A DNA stretch of 33,402 nucleotides from WLNJ01 sp037131165 (GCA_037131165.1 JBAXRO010000017.1:1-33402), one strand, 5' to 3'; positions 21,450 through 30,403 are shown, numbered from the stretch's first letter. Notes: generated by a model from the sequence alone, not told the origin. Numbers and translations are program-made.

Positions 21450-22693
21450 CGCAACAGCGTCGCTGTCGTCTGCTCGAGGATCCGCCGCCAGGCCCGGGTT
21501 CGCTCCTGCTCGGCTGTGAAGTGCTTGACGACCTTGCGGACCCGGGTGGCCGAGATTTCGACTCCGTGCTTGGAGGCCGTCCGCTTGAAGGCCTCGTAGT
21601 CGTCGGCGAGCTTCAGGGTCACCGACTGGAAGCCGTGGCGCGCAATTTCGAGCCTCGAGGTGAAGTTCATGACGCTGGTGCGGAACATCAGCTCGTCGTC
21701 CGGCTCCGGCTCGATCAGGACGATGTCGACGCCGGGGTAGCGGTCCTCCCACTGGCGCTTCATCTCGTGAAGGCGCTGGTAGGCGAGCAGCTTGAACGTC
21801 TGGTAGCCGATGTGCGGGAAGCCCATCTCGGAGACCCTGAGGCGGTCGCCTCCGTCGGCCCGCGGGGCGTCCATGTCGTTGACGTAGGGAACGAGCGGGT
21901 TGACGACGATGATGAACTTGGCGCCCGCCTCGACTGCGATGTCGAGGTTGGTCGTCGAGACGATGCCCCCGTCGACCAGTTCCCTGCCGCGCAGCTCGAC
22001 CGGCCGGTAGACCATTGGCAGGGCCGTCGAGGCCCTGACAGCCGTGCTGATCGGGATGTCGTCCCAACCCTGCGAGCCGAGGACGACGCGCTCGCAGCTG
22101 TCGAGGTCGGTGGCGGCGATGTAGAGCTCGCGCTCGAGCTGGCGGAAGTCATCACTGCGGTCCGGATCCCCGAGGACCTCGCGCACGTACTCCTCGATCC
22201 CGCTTCCGCTGTACATCCCGGGCGGCAGCGCCTCGGCGAGTCCGACGAAGAAGTCCATCGCGGAAACGTTGCCGAGGTTGGAAGCCATCTCCCGCACGAC
22301 TCCGGCGAGCCGAATCGGCATCGTCGCCGAGCGCAGGATGAAGTCCCTCCAGTTGGGGCGCATCATCGTGCCTACATCGACGTCGCGGAACGGGACCGGG
22401 GTCTCCTGGACGACGACCCGCATCATCTCCTCCGGAGTCACCCCGTTGGCGGTCATCGCCGCGACGAACGAACCGGCGCTCGTGCCCACGTAGACGTCGA
22501 ACTGGTTGACCGTCTTGTTGACCGAAAGCAGGTCGAGAGCGCGAAGAGCGCCGATCTCGTAGACCCCGCCGGTCATGCCGCCTCCGCCGAGGACGAGGGC
22601 CGTCTTCGACCCGGGCTTGCGCCGCTTCGTCGCGGTGCTGCCCCTGGCGCGCCGCTTGGCCCCCGCGTCTTCGATCTTGACGACGTTGTCCAT
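21425..22693 (-). CDS. Patatin-like phospholipase
   Basis: The 422-residue protein has the oxyanion motif G-G-G-G-M-T-G-G (36-43), the nucleophile elbow G-T-S-A-G with S72, and the partner D241 in V-D-G-G, which together form the Ser-Asp dyad of patatins. It would hydrolyse acyl ester bonds in lipids. The first 30 residues are basic. A TAGACT box lies 9 nt before the ATG at 22693. The C-terminal 130 residues past the core are basic and of unknown role. It is divergent from the carboxypeptidase gene (87-bp gap) and its 3' end overlaps the aminotransferase gene. Confidence 0.9.
   Translation of the reverse strand: MDNVVKIEDAGAKRRARGSTATKRRKPGSKTALVLGGGGMTGGVYEIGALRALDLLSVNKTVNQFDVYVGTSAGSFVAAMTANGVTPEEMMRVVVQETPVPFRDVDVGTMMRPNWRDFILRSATMPIRLAGVVREMASNLGNVSAMDFFVGLAEALPPGMYSGSGIEEYVREVLGDPDRSDDFRQLERELYIAATDLDSCERVVLGSQGWDDIPISTAVRASTALPMVYRPVELRGRELVDGGIVSTTNLDIAVEAGAKFIIVVNPLVPYVNDMDAPRADGGDRLRVSEMGFPHIGYQTFKLLAYQRLHEMKRQWEDRYPGVDIVLIEPEPDDELMFRTSVMNFTSRLEIARHGFQSVTLKLADDYEAFKRTASKHGVEISATRVRKVVKHFTAEQERTRAWRRILEQTTATLLRQSADERA
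21436..21451. terminator. Hairpin inside the overlapping 3' ends of two convergent genes
   Basis: CGTCAG-CCGA-CTGACG is a perfect 6-bp stem with a 4-nt loop. It contains the stop codon of the aminotransferase gene (21447-21449) and lies in the last codons of the patatin-like gene. Confidence 0.45.
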
Positions 22694-22780
22694 GCAGCCC
22701 CAAGTCTACGCTTCGGGCAGGGCGTTGCGGAAGTCCCCTGCACCGGCGCGGTCTTGCCGACAGGCTGCGACAATCAAAAC

Positions 22781-23974
22781 ATGGTCGTTCGACGCGGTCT
22801 CGCCGTCGGCCTGCCGGCAGTTGCCATCCTGCTGGTGGCCCTGCCGCAGGTCGCAGAAGCCACGAGCCTCGCCCAACGCCTCGACCGGCAGTTCAGCGCA
22901 GCCGGGGGTGCGGGCAGCGCTCTGGCGATAGAACTGAAGACCGGCAAGACGATCTGGAGCCGCCAGCCGGACACGGCGAGAATCCCCGCGTCGGTCAACA
23001 AGCTCTACACGACATCGGCAGCCCTGCTCGGGCTGGGTGCGACCCGGCGGTTGGAGACCTCGGTTCTGGTCGCCAAGCGCAACGAGGCCGCGGCCCGCAG
23101 CGGCGAACTGCGGGGGAACCTCTACCTCGATGGCCAGGCGGACCCGACATTGGCGAGCTCGGACCTGACCGCTCTCGCCAAGGCTGTCCACTCGGCAGGA
23201 GTGCGGCGGGTTGAGGGGCTGGTGCTCGGCGATGAGGACTTCCTCGATCGGATCCGCGGAGTTCCCTCGCACGGCCCTGGAATCGACCCGAACCTCGGCG
23301 GGGAGCTCGGCGGGCTGACCTACGCCCACGGGGCTTCCGCTCACGCAACAGTCACTCGCTTCGTCGTCGAGCTGCGTCGGGCAGGCGTCACAGTCCCCAA
23401 GGGCCATGTCGGGGTCGGCGGCAGCCCACCCGAGACCGCGCTGCTGGCGAAGCACTCGTCGCCGTCGATCGGAGCCCTGATCGGGATGATCAACACCCCA
23501 TCCGACAACTTCTACGCGGAGACGCTGACGAAGGTCCAGGGGGCGATCTCCCTGCGCCAGGGCTCCACGGCCGCCGGGCTGAAGGCCGCGGCGACGACCC
23601 TCGGAAAACTCGGCGTCCACCCGCGGCGGGTGGACGGCTCGGGGATCGCACGCGGCAACTTGACCACCCCGAGGACCGTGGTTCGCCTGCTCTCGCGGAT
23701 GGCAGGAAACTCGATCTTCACCCGATCGCTGGCGACCGCCGGCCGGACGGGCACCCTCGCCGACCGGATGCGCAGCGGGGCGGCCGCCGGCCGCTGCCGG
23801 GCAAAGACGGGGACGCTCTCGAACGTCAGTGCGCTCGCCGGTTACTGCGCGGTCGCCGGCGGCGGCTCCGTCGCTTTCGCCATGCTCAACAACTCGACCG
23901 AGCCGTGGAAGGCCCGCAAACGACAGGACGCGATCGTCCAGGCGCTCGCGGCTTGGCGGCGTCCCGCAGGCTGA
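22781..23974 (+). CDS. D-alanyl-D-alanine carboxypeptidase/endopeptidase, PBP4 type (DacB)
   Basis: The 397-residue protein has a signal peptide (about 1-27) and the three penicillin-binding motifs: S71-V-N-K74, S241-D-N243, and K342-T-G344. This order and the surrounding text are those of PBP4-type class C enzymes, which trim or cut cross-links in peptidoglycan outside the membrane. It is shorter than E. coli PBP4 (about 477), so the inserted domains are reduced. The ATG at 22781 follows a GACAAT box by 6 nt and has no ribosome site, so it may be leaderless. The long open frame upstream is only a shadow of the patatin-like gene. Confidence 0.9.
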   Translation: MVVRRGLAVGLPAVAILLVALPQVAEATSLAQRLDRQFSAAGGAGSALAIELKTGKTIWSRQPDTARIPASVNKLYTTSAALLGLGATRRLETSVLVAKRNEAAARSGELRGNLYLDGQADPTLASSDLTALAKAVHSAGVRRVEGLVLGDEDFLDRIRGVPSHGPGIDPNLGGELGGLTYAHGASAHATVTRFVVELRRAGVTVPKGHVGVGGSPPETALLAKHSSPSIGALIGMINTPSDNFYAETLTKVQGAISLRQGSTAAGLKAAATTLGKLGVHPRRVDGSGIARGNLTTPRTVVRLLSRMAGNSIFTRSLATAGRTGTLADRMRSGAAAGRCRAKTGTLSNVSALAGYCAVAGGGSVAFAMLNNSTEPWKARKRQDAIVQALAAWRRPAG

Positions 23975-24011
23975 CCCGCGCACCGGCCGGCCCGTACTCC
24001 TTGAACCTGAG

Positions 24012-24038
24012 TTGATCCCCACACATTCCCGTTACAGT
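24012..24038 (+). promoter_or_regulatory. Candidate promoter of the secreted nuclease gene
   Basis: TTGATC (24012-24017), a 15-nt spacer and TACAGT (24033-24038), 9 nt before the ATG at 24048. The spacer is short, and the short leader leaves no room for a normal ribosome site. Confidence 0.4.
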
Positions 24039-24047
24039 TACTCGGCA

Positions 24048-24530
24048 ATGCAGCGCAATCTCTCAGTTATCGCCTCCGCCGTCGTCATCGCCACGTCGGT
24101 CGTGGCTGGTGGCGTGACCCCGGCCGCGGGCAGTCCCAAGACCGCATCGGCTGCCGGCTGCATCAAGCCGTCGGGTGTCGTGACGCTCGTCTTCGACCGG
24201 AGCAAGTACCCGAACATCCGCAGGCACGCGGTCAGCGCGATCCGCCGTGGCTGGCCGGCGGTCCTCGTAGTCAACCGGCGCGGAGCCGACGATCGCCGCG
24301 ACAGGCTGCTCGGCAGCTACCGCACCAAGCGCAACTACGACCGCGACGAGTACCCGCCCGCGGTCGGCCGGGGTGTCGGCAAGGGCCTCACGAAGGGCAG
24401 CGGGCCGACCGGCTGGAGGGCATCGGTCTGGTACGTCCCGAGCCGCGAGAACCGCTCGCACGGTGCCTCGATGGGCGGGAAGCTCCGGAAGTACTGCAAC
24501 GGAACCCGCTTCCGCTACGCCTTCCGCTGA
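24048..24530 (+). CDS. Secreted NucA/NucB-type deoxyribonuclease
   Basis: The 160-residue protein has a signal peptide (about 1-36) and a small domain with the sequence pattern of NucA/NucB DNases: V-V-T-L-V-F-D near 44-50, Y-P-N-I-x2-H, R-G-A-D-D-R-R, D-R-D-E-Y-P-P-A (98-105), V-W-Y-V-P-S-R-E-N-R (127-136), and G-A-S-M-G near the end. In this family the conserved acidic and Asn/Arg residues in these motifs form the active site. C38 and C150 could form a disulfide. Known members are secreted and degrade DNA for nutrition, biofilm release or competence. It is a single gene; no cognate immunity gene (like Nin) lies beside it. Confidence 0.82.
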   Translation: MQRNLSVIASAVVIATSVVAGGVTPAAGSPKTASAAGCIKPSGVVTLVFDRSKYPNIRRHAVSAIRRGWPAVLVVNRRGADDRRDRLLGSYRTKRNYDRDEYPPAVGRGVGKGLTKGSGPTGWRASVWYVPSRENRSHGASMGGKLRKYCNGTRFRYAFR

Positions 24531-24612
24531 CCCAGAACCACGGCGGCAGCCCGGGACGCGGAGCTGCAACCGAACGGGATGTGCGTGCAATGCGTCAACG
24601 GGGCCGTGCTCG

Positions 24613-24627
24613 CGACCGCTGCGGTCG
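24613..24627. terminator. Hairpin between convergent nuclease gene and ligA
   Basis: CGACCGC-T-GCGGTCG is a perfect inverted repeat, followed by GCGG-GAT-CCGC. It lies in the 133-bp gap between two converging genes. No gene is seen in this gap. Confidence 0.45.
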
Positions 24628-24663
24628 GCGGGATCCGCGGCTGGCTGGCGATCCGACCGCGAC

Positions 24664-26682
24664 TCAGTCGGCGATCATCGCGAGCAGGCCAGCCTCGTCG
24701 ATGACCTCGACGCCGAGCCTCTCGGCCTTCTCCAGCTTCGAGCCGGCAGCCTCGCCCGCGACGAGGTAGTCGGTCTTCTTCGACACCGACGATGTGACCC
24801 GCCCGCCGGCGGCCATGATCCGCTCCCCTGCCTGCTCCCGGCTGAGAGTCGGAAGAGCCCCGGTCAGGACAAAGGTCTTGCCCGAGAGGATTCCCTCGCC
24901 CGGGGCCGGCCCCTCCTCCTCCAGCCTCAGGCCCGCCTCGCGCAGCCTCGCGACCAACTCGACGAACTCGTGCTCCCTGACGGTCTCGGCGACGATCTCC
25001 GCCTGGATCGGGCCGATCCCGGGGACCTGCTCGATCTCCGCCGGCTCGGCCGCCATCAGGGCATCCATCGAGCGGAAGTGCTGGGCGAGATTGCGAGCGT
25101 TGACCTCGCCGATCCGCTCGATCCCGAGGCCGTACAGGACCTTCGCGAATGGCCTCGACCTGGACTGCCCGAGCGCATCGACCAGCGAGGCGACGCTCTT
25201 CTCTCCCCAACCCTCGAGCCCGGTGAGCCGTTCGAGGTCGAGCGAGTAGAGGTCGGCTGCGGACCCGGCCATGCCCTCCTCCATCAACTGGGAGAGGCGC
25301 TCGTCACCGAGGCCGTCGATGTCCATCGCGCCCCGCTTGACGAAGTGCCTTAGGGCCTGCCACTGCTGGCCGTGACAACCCCGCTTGTTCGGGCAGATCG
25401 TCCAGACCGAGTCCTCGACCTTGACGGTCGCCGCGCCGCAGGACGGGCACTCGGACGGGACCCTCGGCGGATCGGCCCGGTTGTCGCGCTCGATCTCGTG
25501 GGGAGCCGGCGAGACGACCTGCGGGATCACGTCACCGGCCCGCAGGACGATCACCCTGTCGCCGGGGCGCACGTCCTTGCGGGCGAGGTCCTCTTCGTTG
25601 TGCAGCGTCGTGAACGAGACGGTCACGCCTCCGACCACGACCGGCTCGAGCTCGGCGAAGGGAACGATGTGGCCGGTGCGGCCCACGTTCCAGTGGACCT
25701 CGCGCAGCAACGTGACCGCGGTCGTCGGGGGGAACTTCCATGCGATCGCCCAGCGGGGTTCCCGGCCGACCGTCCCCAACCGCGCCTGCAGCTCGAACGC
25801 ATCGACCTTTACAACCGCACCGTCGATCTCGTAGTCGAGGTCATCCCTACGCTCCAGCCACCCGTCGCATGCTGCGACGACCCCGTCGGTCCCCTCGATC
25901 AGCTCGATCGCCGGGTTGACGGGGAATCCCCACTCTCGAAGTTGCGCGAGGCTCGCGCTGTGGCAGTCGAACGGCTCGCCGGAGAGCTCGCCGAGGCCGT
26001 AGGCCCAGAGAGCGAGCGGCCGCTCCGCAGCGATCGCCGGGTCGAGCTGCCTCAGCGAGCCCGCCGCAGCGTTGCGCGGGTTCATGAAGGTTGATTCCCC
26101 CGCCTCCGCGCGACGCTCGTTGAGCTCGGTGAAGGCGGCCTTCGGGAGATAGACCTCGCCCCGGACCTCGAGGACCGTGGGGGCGTCCTCGATCTCGAGC
26201 GGGATCGAACGGATCGTCCTCAGGTTCTGGGTGATGTCCTCGCCGACAGCCCCGTCACCGCGAGTCGCCCCACGCACGAACTTCCCGTCCTCATAGCGGA
26301 GCGAGACGGCCAAGCCATCGATCTTCGGTTCGACAACGAAGCTGAACGAATCGACCTCGATCGACTCGCGGGCGAGGTGCGAGCGGATGCGCTCGACCCA
26401 GGCCCTCAGCTCCTCCTCGCCCCGCGCGTTGCCGAGCGACAACATCGGGATCGAGTGCTCGACCGGCTCGAATCGCTCGAGCCGCTCCCCTCCGACCCGC
26501 TGGGTCGGCGAATCGAGAGTTACGAGATCGGGGTTCTCGGCTTCTAGCGCTCGCAGCTCGTTTAGGAGGGAGTCGTACTCCTCGTCACTGACCGTTGGGT
26601 CGTCGAGCAGGTAGTAGCTTCGATCGTGCCTGCGGATCTCCGCCCGCAGCTCGTCGATCCTCGCCTGGGCCGAGCCGCTCAT
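24664..26682 (-). CDS. ligA: NAD-dependent DNA ligase (LigA)
   Basis: The 672-residue protein has the full LigA layout. An N-terminal Ia domain is followed by the adenylated lysine K120 in E-P-K-I-D-G, then the OB fold, a four-cysteine zinc finger (C412, C415, C430, C436), helix-hairpin-helix motifs, and a BRCT domain in about the last 75 residues. It seals nicks in DNA replication and repair using NAD+. The ATG at 26682 overlaps the surE stop as ATGA. Confidence 0.97.
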   Translation of the reverse strand: MSGSAQARIDELRAEIRRHDRSYYLLDDPTVSDEEYDSLLNELRALEAENPDLVTLDSPTQRVGGERLERFEPVEHSIPMLSLGNARGEEELRAWVERIRSHLARESIEVDSFSFVVEPKIDGLAVSLRYEDGKFVRGATRGDGAVGEDITQNLRTIRSIPLEIEDAPTVLEVRGEVYLPKAAFTELNERRAEAGESTFMNPRNAAAGSLRQLDPAIAAERPLALWAYGLGELSGEPFDCHSASLAQLREWGFPVNPAIELIEGTDGVVAACDGWLERRDDLDYEIDGAVVKVDAFELQARLGTVGREPRWAIAWKFPPTTAVTLLREVHWNVGRTGHIVPFAELEPVVVGGVTVSFTTLHNEEDLARKDVRPGDRVIVLRAGDVIPQVVSPAPHEIERDNRADPPRVPSECPSCGAATVKVEDSVWTICPNKRGCHGQQWQALRHFVKRGAMDIDGLGDERLSQLMEEGMAGSAADLYSLDLERLTGLEGWGEKSVASLVDALGQSRSRPFAKVLYGLGIERIGEVNARNLAQHFRSMDALMAAEPAEIEQVPGIGPIQAEIVAETVREHEFVELVARLREAGLRLEEEGPAPGEGILSGKTFVLTGALPTLSREQAGERIMAAGGRVTSSVSKKTDYLVAGEAAGSKLEKAERLGVEVIDEAGLLAMIAD

Positions 26683-27494
26683 TCCCCGGCAGGCCCGGCG
26701 GCGATCGAGGCGAGGTCGGCCCGCTCGAGTTCGTCCATGCCGAGGTGGTCGGTCAGGTCGTAGTGGATCGGCGTAACGGCGATCAGCCCGTCCTCGACCG
26801 CCTGCAGATCGGTCCCCTCTTCAGGGTGGTGGCCCGGCTCCTGCCCGTAGATCCTGATCTCGCGGCCACCCGCGCCTGCCGGACCGAGGTCGACCAGCTC
26901 CTCGTGGTAGATCCTGCGGCCGAGCCTCGTCACGGCAACGCCGGTCGGAGCGCAGGCCGGCCCGTTGACGTTGATCAGTGTCCCGGGCCGAAGCGGCAGG
27001 CTCTCCCATCGCGCGACAAGCCCGGCAGCGAACTTCGCAACCGCCGTGAATCCCTCATCACCCGCGTGGGAGATGAAGTCGTACTCCCCCCCGGCCGACT
27101 TCTGCGAGACGGCGATCCCCGGGATCCCCAGCACAATCCCTTCCAGCGCCGCCGCGACCGTCCCCGAGTAGGTGACGTCGTCGCCGAGGTTAGAGCCGTG
27201 GTTGATGCCGCTGACGACCAGGTCGGCCTGGAAGCCGTCCACGAGGCCGTGCTTGGCGAGCCGGACGCAGTCGACCGGCGTGCCGTCGCAGGCGAAGCCG
27301 TGCGTGCCATCGCCGAAATCGACCTCGGTGACCCTCAGCGGCCGGCGCGTCGTGATCGAGCGAGCGGTCGCCGACCTGTTGCCGTCGGGCGCAATCACAG
27401 CGAGTTCGATCCCGGGCACGGCGAGCAGCGCCCGACGCATGGCGTGCAGCCCCGTCGCGGCGATCCCATCGTCGTTGGTCAGGAGGACTCGCAC
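26679..27494 (-). CDS. surE: 5'/3'-nucleotidase SurE
   Basis: With a GTG start at 27494 the protein is 271 residues and begins M-R-V-L-L-T-N-D-D-G, the SurE N-terminus with metal ligands D8 and D9. It also has G-N-R-S-A-T near 39 and the conserved S-G-I-N-H-G-S-N-L-G-D-D-V-x-Y-S-G-T. It is a metal-dependent phosphatase on nucleoside monophosphates. The longer frame to 27569 would overlap truA and add 25 unmatched residues. The gene lies 25 nt behind truA and is coupled to ligA. Confidence 0.93.
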   Translation of the reverse strand: MRVLLTNDDGIAATGLHAMRRALLAVPGIELAVIAPDGNRSATARSITTRRPLRVTEVDFGDGTHGFACDGTPVDCVRLAKHGLVDGFQADLVVSGINHGSNLGDDVTYSGTVAAALEGIVLGIPGIAVSQKSAGGEYDFISHAGDEGFTAVAKFAAGLVARWESLPLRPGTLINVNGPACAPTGVAVTRLGRRIYHEELVDLGPAGAGGREIRIYGQEPGHHPEEGTDLQAVEDGLIAVTPIHYDLTDHLGMDELERADLASIAAGPAGE

Positions 27495-27519
27495 TGAAGA
27501 CCCGATGGTAGAGGCGGGA

Positions 27520-28290
27520 TCACCCGTTGCCGGGTTCGTCCAGCACTCTCGTGCCGTAACCGACGCCAATCAGGCGCAATCCGCGCGGCGGAGCCGTCGG
27601 TCCGGCGTCCAGCCGCGGCCGCCCCTCGAGCAATTCGGCGAACTGCTCAAGGCTCATCTCGCCCTTGGCTACCTCGATCATTGTCGCGACGAGGACCCGG
27701 TTCATGTGCCGCAGGAACGACTCGGCCTCGATCCGGAACTCGAGCCTCTCGCCGGCGCGCAGCCAGCGGGCACTGAGGACCCTGCGCTCGAAGTGGCGGT
27801 GGCGCGTTCGCGTGGGGGTGAAGGCGGTGAGGTCGTGGGTCCCTGGCAACAACGCAGCACAAGCGTCGAGGAGCTCCGGGTCGAACGGCCTCGGGACCCA
27901 CCATGCGTGGGCTCGATCGACGAGAGGCCTGACGCGCCCGGGAGCAATCCGGTAGCCGTAGGCCCGGCTGGTCGCGTCGGCCCGGGCGTCGAAAGCGTCG
28001 TCGGCCCGCTCGCTGGAGTGGACGACGACGTCCGGAGGGAGGATCGCATTGAGCGCCTTGCGGTCAGCCGGGGGGCCGGAATAGCTTGCGACCTGGGCTT
28101 CGGCATGGACGCCGGTGTCGGTCCGACCGGCAACGGTCAAGGGAACCTCGCGCCTGAGGAGCACCCTGAGGGCGTGAACCAACTCCGACTCGACAGTCCT
28201 CATCCCTGGCTGTGCGGCCCAGCCACTGAAGGCCGTGCCGTCATAGCCGAGCACCAGTTTGGTGCGGCCCTGTTCCCCACTCGCCGCCAA
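27520..28290 (-). CDS. truA: tRNA pseudouridine(38-40) synthase TruA
   Basis: The 256-residue protein has the catalytic D58 in G-R-T-D-T-G-V-H-A, and Y-D-G-T-A-F-S-G-W near the start. It converts uridines 38-40 in the anticodon arm of tRNAs to pseudouridine. The start is probably TTG at 28290, 15 nt after the rplQ stop, with no clear ribosome site; it is likely coupled to rplQ. This is the usual neighbour of rplQ. Confidence 0.93.
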   Translation of the reverse strand: MAASGEQGRTKLVLGYDGTAFSGWAAQPGMRTVESELVHALRVLLRREVPLTVAGRTDTGVHAEAQVASYSGPPADRKALNAILPPDVVVHSSERADDAFDARADATSRAYGYRIAPGRVRPLVDRAHAWWVPRPFDPELLDACAALLPGTHDLTAFTPTRTRHRHFERRVLSARWLRAGERLEFRIEAESFLRHMNRVLVATMIEVAKGEMSLEQFAELLEGRPRLDAGPTAPPRGLRLIGVGYGTRVLDEPGNG

Positions 28291-28305
28291 CGCGGCCGCG
28301 CCCGC

Positions 28306-28659
28306 CTAGACGAGCTCGAGCAGGACCATCTCGGTCGAATCCGACCGGCGCGGGCCCAGCTTGAGAATCCGCGTGTAGCCGCCGGGACGCTCCGCGTAAC
28401 GCGGCGCGATCTCCTCGAACAGCTTGTAAACGATGAACTTGTCCTGACCGAGGGCGCTGAGCGCCTGACGGCGGGCATGGAGGTCGCCGCGCTTGGCGAG
28501 CGTGATCAGCTTCTCGACTTCGGGCTTGACTGCCTTGGCCTTCGCCTCCGAAGTCTTGATCCGCTCGTGCTCGATGACCTCCTTGCAGAGGTTCCGCAGC
28601 AGCGCCTTGCGATGCGCCGAGGTGCGCGAAAGCTTATGTCGTGTCCTCTGGTGGCGCAT
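28306..28659 (-). CDS. rplQ: 50S ribosomal protein L17
   Basis: The 117-residue protein begins M-R-H-Q-R-T-R-H-K-L-S-R-T and has H-R-K-A-L-L-R-N-L, both typical of L17, with normal length. It is part of the large ribosomal subunit. It follows rpoA by 19 nt, in the usual order rpoA-rplQ-truA. Confidence 0.97.
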   Translation of the reverse strand: MRHQRTRHKLSRTSAHRKALLRNLCKEVIEHERIKTSEAKAKAVKPEVEKLITLAKRGDLHARRQALSALGQDKFIVYKLFEEIAPRYAERPGGYTRILKLGPRRSDSTEMVLLELV

Positions 28660-28678
28660 CTTTCAAGGTCTCCTGTCG

Positions 28679-29680
28679 TCAGTCCTGGCGAAGGCTCAAG
28701 CCGCGGGCCGCGAGTGTCTCCTCGACCTCGTCGATCGACTTGCTGCCGAAGTTCGGGATCGCGCCGAGCTCACTGCGTGACTTCTGCACGAGCTCGCCGA
28801 CCGTCTGGATGCCGGCACGCTTGAGGCAGTTGTACGAACGCACGCCGAGCTCCAGCTCCTCGATCATGTGGTCGTCCATGCCATTGGCGCTCGGCACAGC
28901 GGGCGCTCGGCCGACTGCGGCCGGGGCTCCAGCTGCGGCTGCCGCGTTGGTGACCTGGTCGATCACTCCCGCGGTCATGGCCTCGCGAAGCTCCTCGACG
29001 CGCTCGACGTCGGTGAAGATCGCCAACTGCTGGATGAGGATCTCCGATGCCTCGCGAAGCGCGGCGGTCGGATCGAGCGAACCGTCGGTCTCGACGTCGA
29101 TCGTGAGCCGGTCGTAGTCGGTCCGCTGGCCGACACGGGCCTGCTCGACCGAGTAGGCGACCCTGCGCACCGGTGAGAAGATCGAGTCGATCGGAATTAC
29201 GCCGATCGGCTGGTCCTCGGTCGCGTTCTCGTCGGCCGGACGGTAACCGCGACCGCCGCCGATGGTCAGGTACATCTCGAGCTTCTTGCCCTTCTCGACC
29301 GTCGCGATGTGGGTCTTCGGGTTGAGCAGCTCGACCCCGGTGGGGAGGTCGATGTCCTTCGCGGTGACCGTGGCGGGACCGGTGATGACCAACGGAGCCT
29401 CCACCTCGTTGGTGTCAGCCATGCGGCAGACGAGGCCCTTGAGGTTGAGGATGATGTCGGTGACATCCTCCTTGACCCCCTCGATCGTCGAGAACTCATG
29501 CTGGACGCCCTCGATACGCACGCTCGTCACGGCAGCGCCGGCGAGCGAACTGAGGAGGACCCTTCGAAGCGAGTTGCCGAAGGTGTAACCGAAGCCGCGG
29601 TCAAGCGGCTCGATGGTGAACGAGCCGCGATCCTCATCTACGGTCTCGCGGGTGATCCGGGGGATCTGGAAATCAAGCAT
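28679..29680 (-). CDS. rpoA: DNA-directed RNA polymerase subunit alpha
   Basis: The 333-residue protein has the N-terminal assembly domain (F-T-I-E-P-L-x-R-G-F-G-Y-T-x-G-N-S-L-R-R-V-L near 21-43), a variable Ala/Pro-rich linker at about 235-265, and the C-terminal DNA-binding domain (E-L-x-V-R-S-Y-N-C-L-K near 275-285). It scaffolds RNA polymerase and contacts activators. It lies between rpsD and rplQ. Confidence 0.98.
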   Translation of the reverse strand: MLDFQIPRITRETVDEDRGSFTIEPLDRGFGYTFGNSLRRVLLSSLAGAAVTSVRIEGVQHEFSTIEGVKEDVTDIILNLKGLVCRMADTNEVEAPLVITGPATVTAKDIDLPTGVELLNPKTHIATVEKGKKLEMYLTIGGGRGYRPADENATEDQPIGVIPIDSIFSPVRRVAYSVEQARVGQRTDYDRLTIDVETDGSLDPTAALREASEILIQQLAIFTDVERVEELREAMTAGVIDQVTNAAAAAGAPAAVGRAPAVPSANGMDDHMIEELELGVRSYNCLKRAGIQTVGELVQKSRSELGAIPNFGSKSIDEVEETLAARGLSLRQD

Positions 29681-29709
29681 CTGGATCCTGTGGTCGTCGT
29701 GTTTTTCGA

Positions 29710-29751
29710 GACCGCCTTCCGGCGGTCCTTGTCCGCAACGCCCGGCGGGCG
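29710..29751 (-). promoter_or_regulatory. Two hairpins in the rpsD-rpoA spacer
   Basis: The 87-nt gap between rpsD and rpoA holds GACCGCC-4-GGCGGTC (29710-29727), a perfect 7-bp stem; on the minus strand the loop is GGAA, a GNRA-type tetraloop. It also holds CGCCC-GGC-GGGCG (29739-29751). Other junctions in this operon are 0-20 nt, so this spacer stands out. It may mark an RNA processing or control point. Confidence 0.5.
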
Positions 29752-29767
29752 CAGCGGCTTGCAGCTA

Positions 29768-30391
29768 CTACTTCGAGTACAGCTCGACGATGAGCTGCTC
29801 CTCCACCGGCGCAGAGATCTCGCTCCGCTCGGGGTGGCGCAGCACCTTCGCCGCAAGTGCGTCGTGATCGGCCTGAAGCCAGGGCGGAACCTGGCCGGTC
29901 AGCTCGGTTGCGCTGCGAATCACCTCGGGAGCGCCGGAAGAACCGGCGGCTGCGGCGATCACGTCGCCCGGCTTGACCTGGAAAGAGGGGATGTCGACCC
30001 TGCGGCCGTTGACCGTCCAGTGCCCGTGACGAACCAGCTGGCGGGCCTGGCGGCGCGAAGCTGCGAATCCGAGCCTGACGATGACGCTGTCTAGGCGGCA
30101 TTCGAGCATCCGCAGCAGGTTCTCGCCGGTGATGCCCGGCTGGCGGCTGGCACGTTCGTAGTAGATCCGGAACTGACGCTCGAGAATCCCGTAGTAACGG
30201 CGGGCCTTCTGCTTCTCGCGCAGCTGGACGCGGTACTCGCTCTGCTTCTGGCGGCCGCGGCCGTGATCGCCGGGCGGGTAGTTGCGTCGGTCGATCGCAC
30301 ACTTGGGAGTGAGGCAGCGCTCACCCTTGAGGAACAGCTTCTGTCCCTCGCGGCGGCACTGCTTGCACTGGGCGGATGTATCGCGGGCCAT
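29768..30391 (-). CDS. rpsD: 30S ribosomal protein S4, zinc-binding (C+) form
   Basis: The 207-residue protein has the S4 domain (R-L-D-x-V-I-V-R-L-G-F-A-x-S-R-R-Q-A-R-Q-L-V-x-H-G-H) and the N-terminal zinc site C9, C12, C26, C31, marking the C+ form. S4 starts assembly of the small subunit on 16S rRNA, and in several bacteria represses its own operon. It is 12 nt behind rpsK. Confidence 0.97.
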   Translation of the reverse strand: MARDTSAQCKQCRREGQKLFLKGERCLTPKCAIDRRNYPPGDHGRGRQKQSEYRVQLREKQKARRYYGILERQFRIYYERASRQPGITGENLLRMLECRLDSVIVRLGFAASRRQARQLVRHGHWTVNGRRVDIPSFQVKPGDVIAAAAGSSGAPEVIRSATELTGQVPPWLQADHDALAAKVLRHPERSEISAPVEEQLIVELYSK

Positions 30392-30403
30392 TGCCGGGAT
30401 CTC

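Noticed and set aside
21239..22780. Open frame of 514 codons joined to the carboxypeptidase gene
   Set aside because: Shadow of the patatin-like gene on the other strand; the signal peptide of the carboxypeptidase starts at 22781.
27495..27569. Longer SurE start inside truA
   Set aside because: The extra 25 residues do not fit the family N-terminus M-R-V-L-L-T-N-D-D-G.
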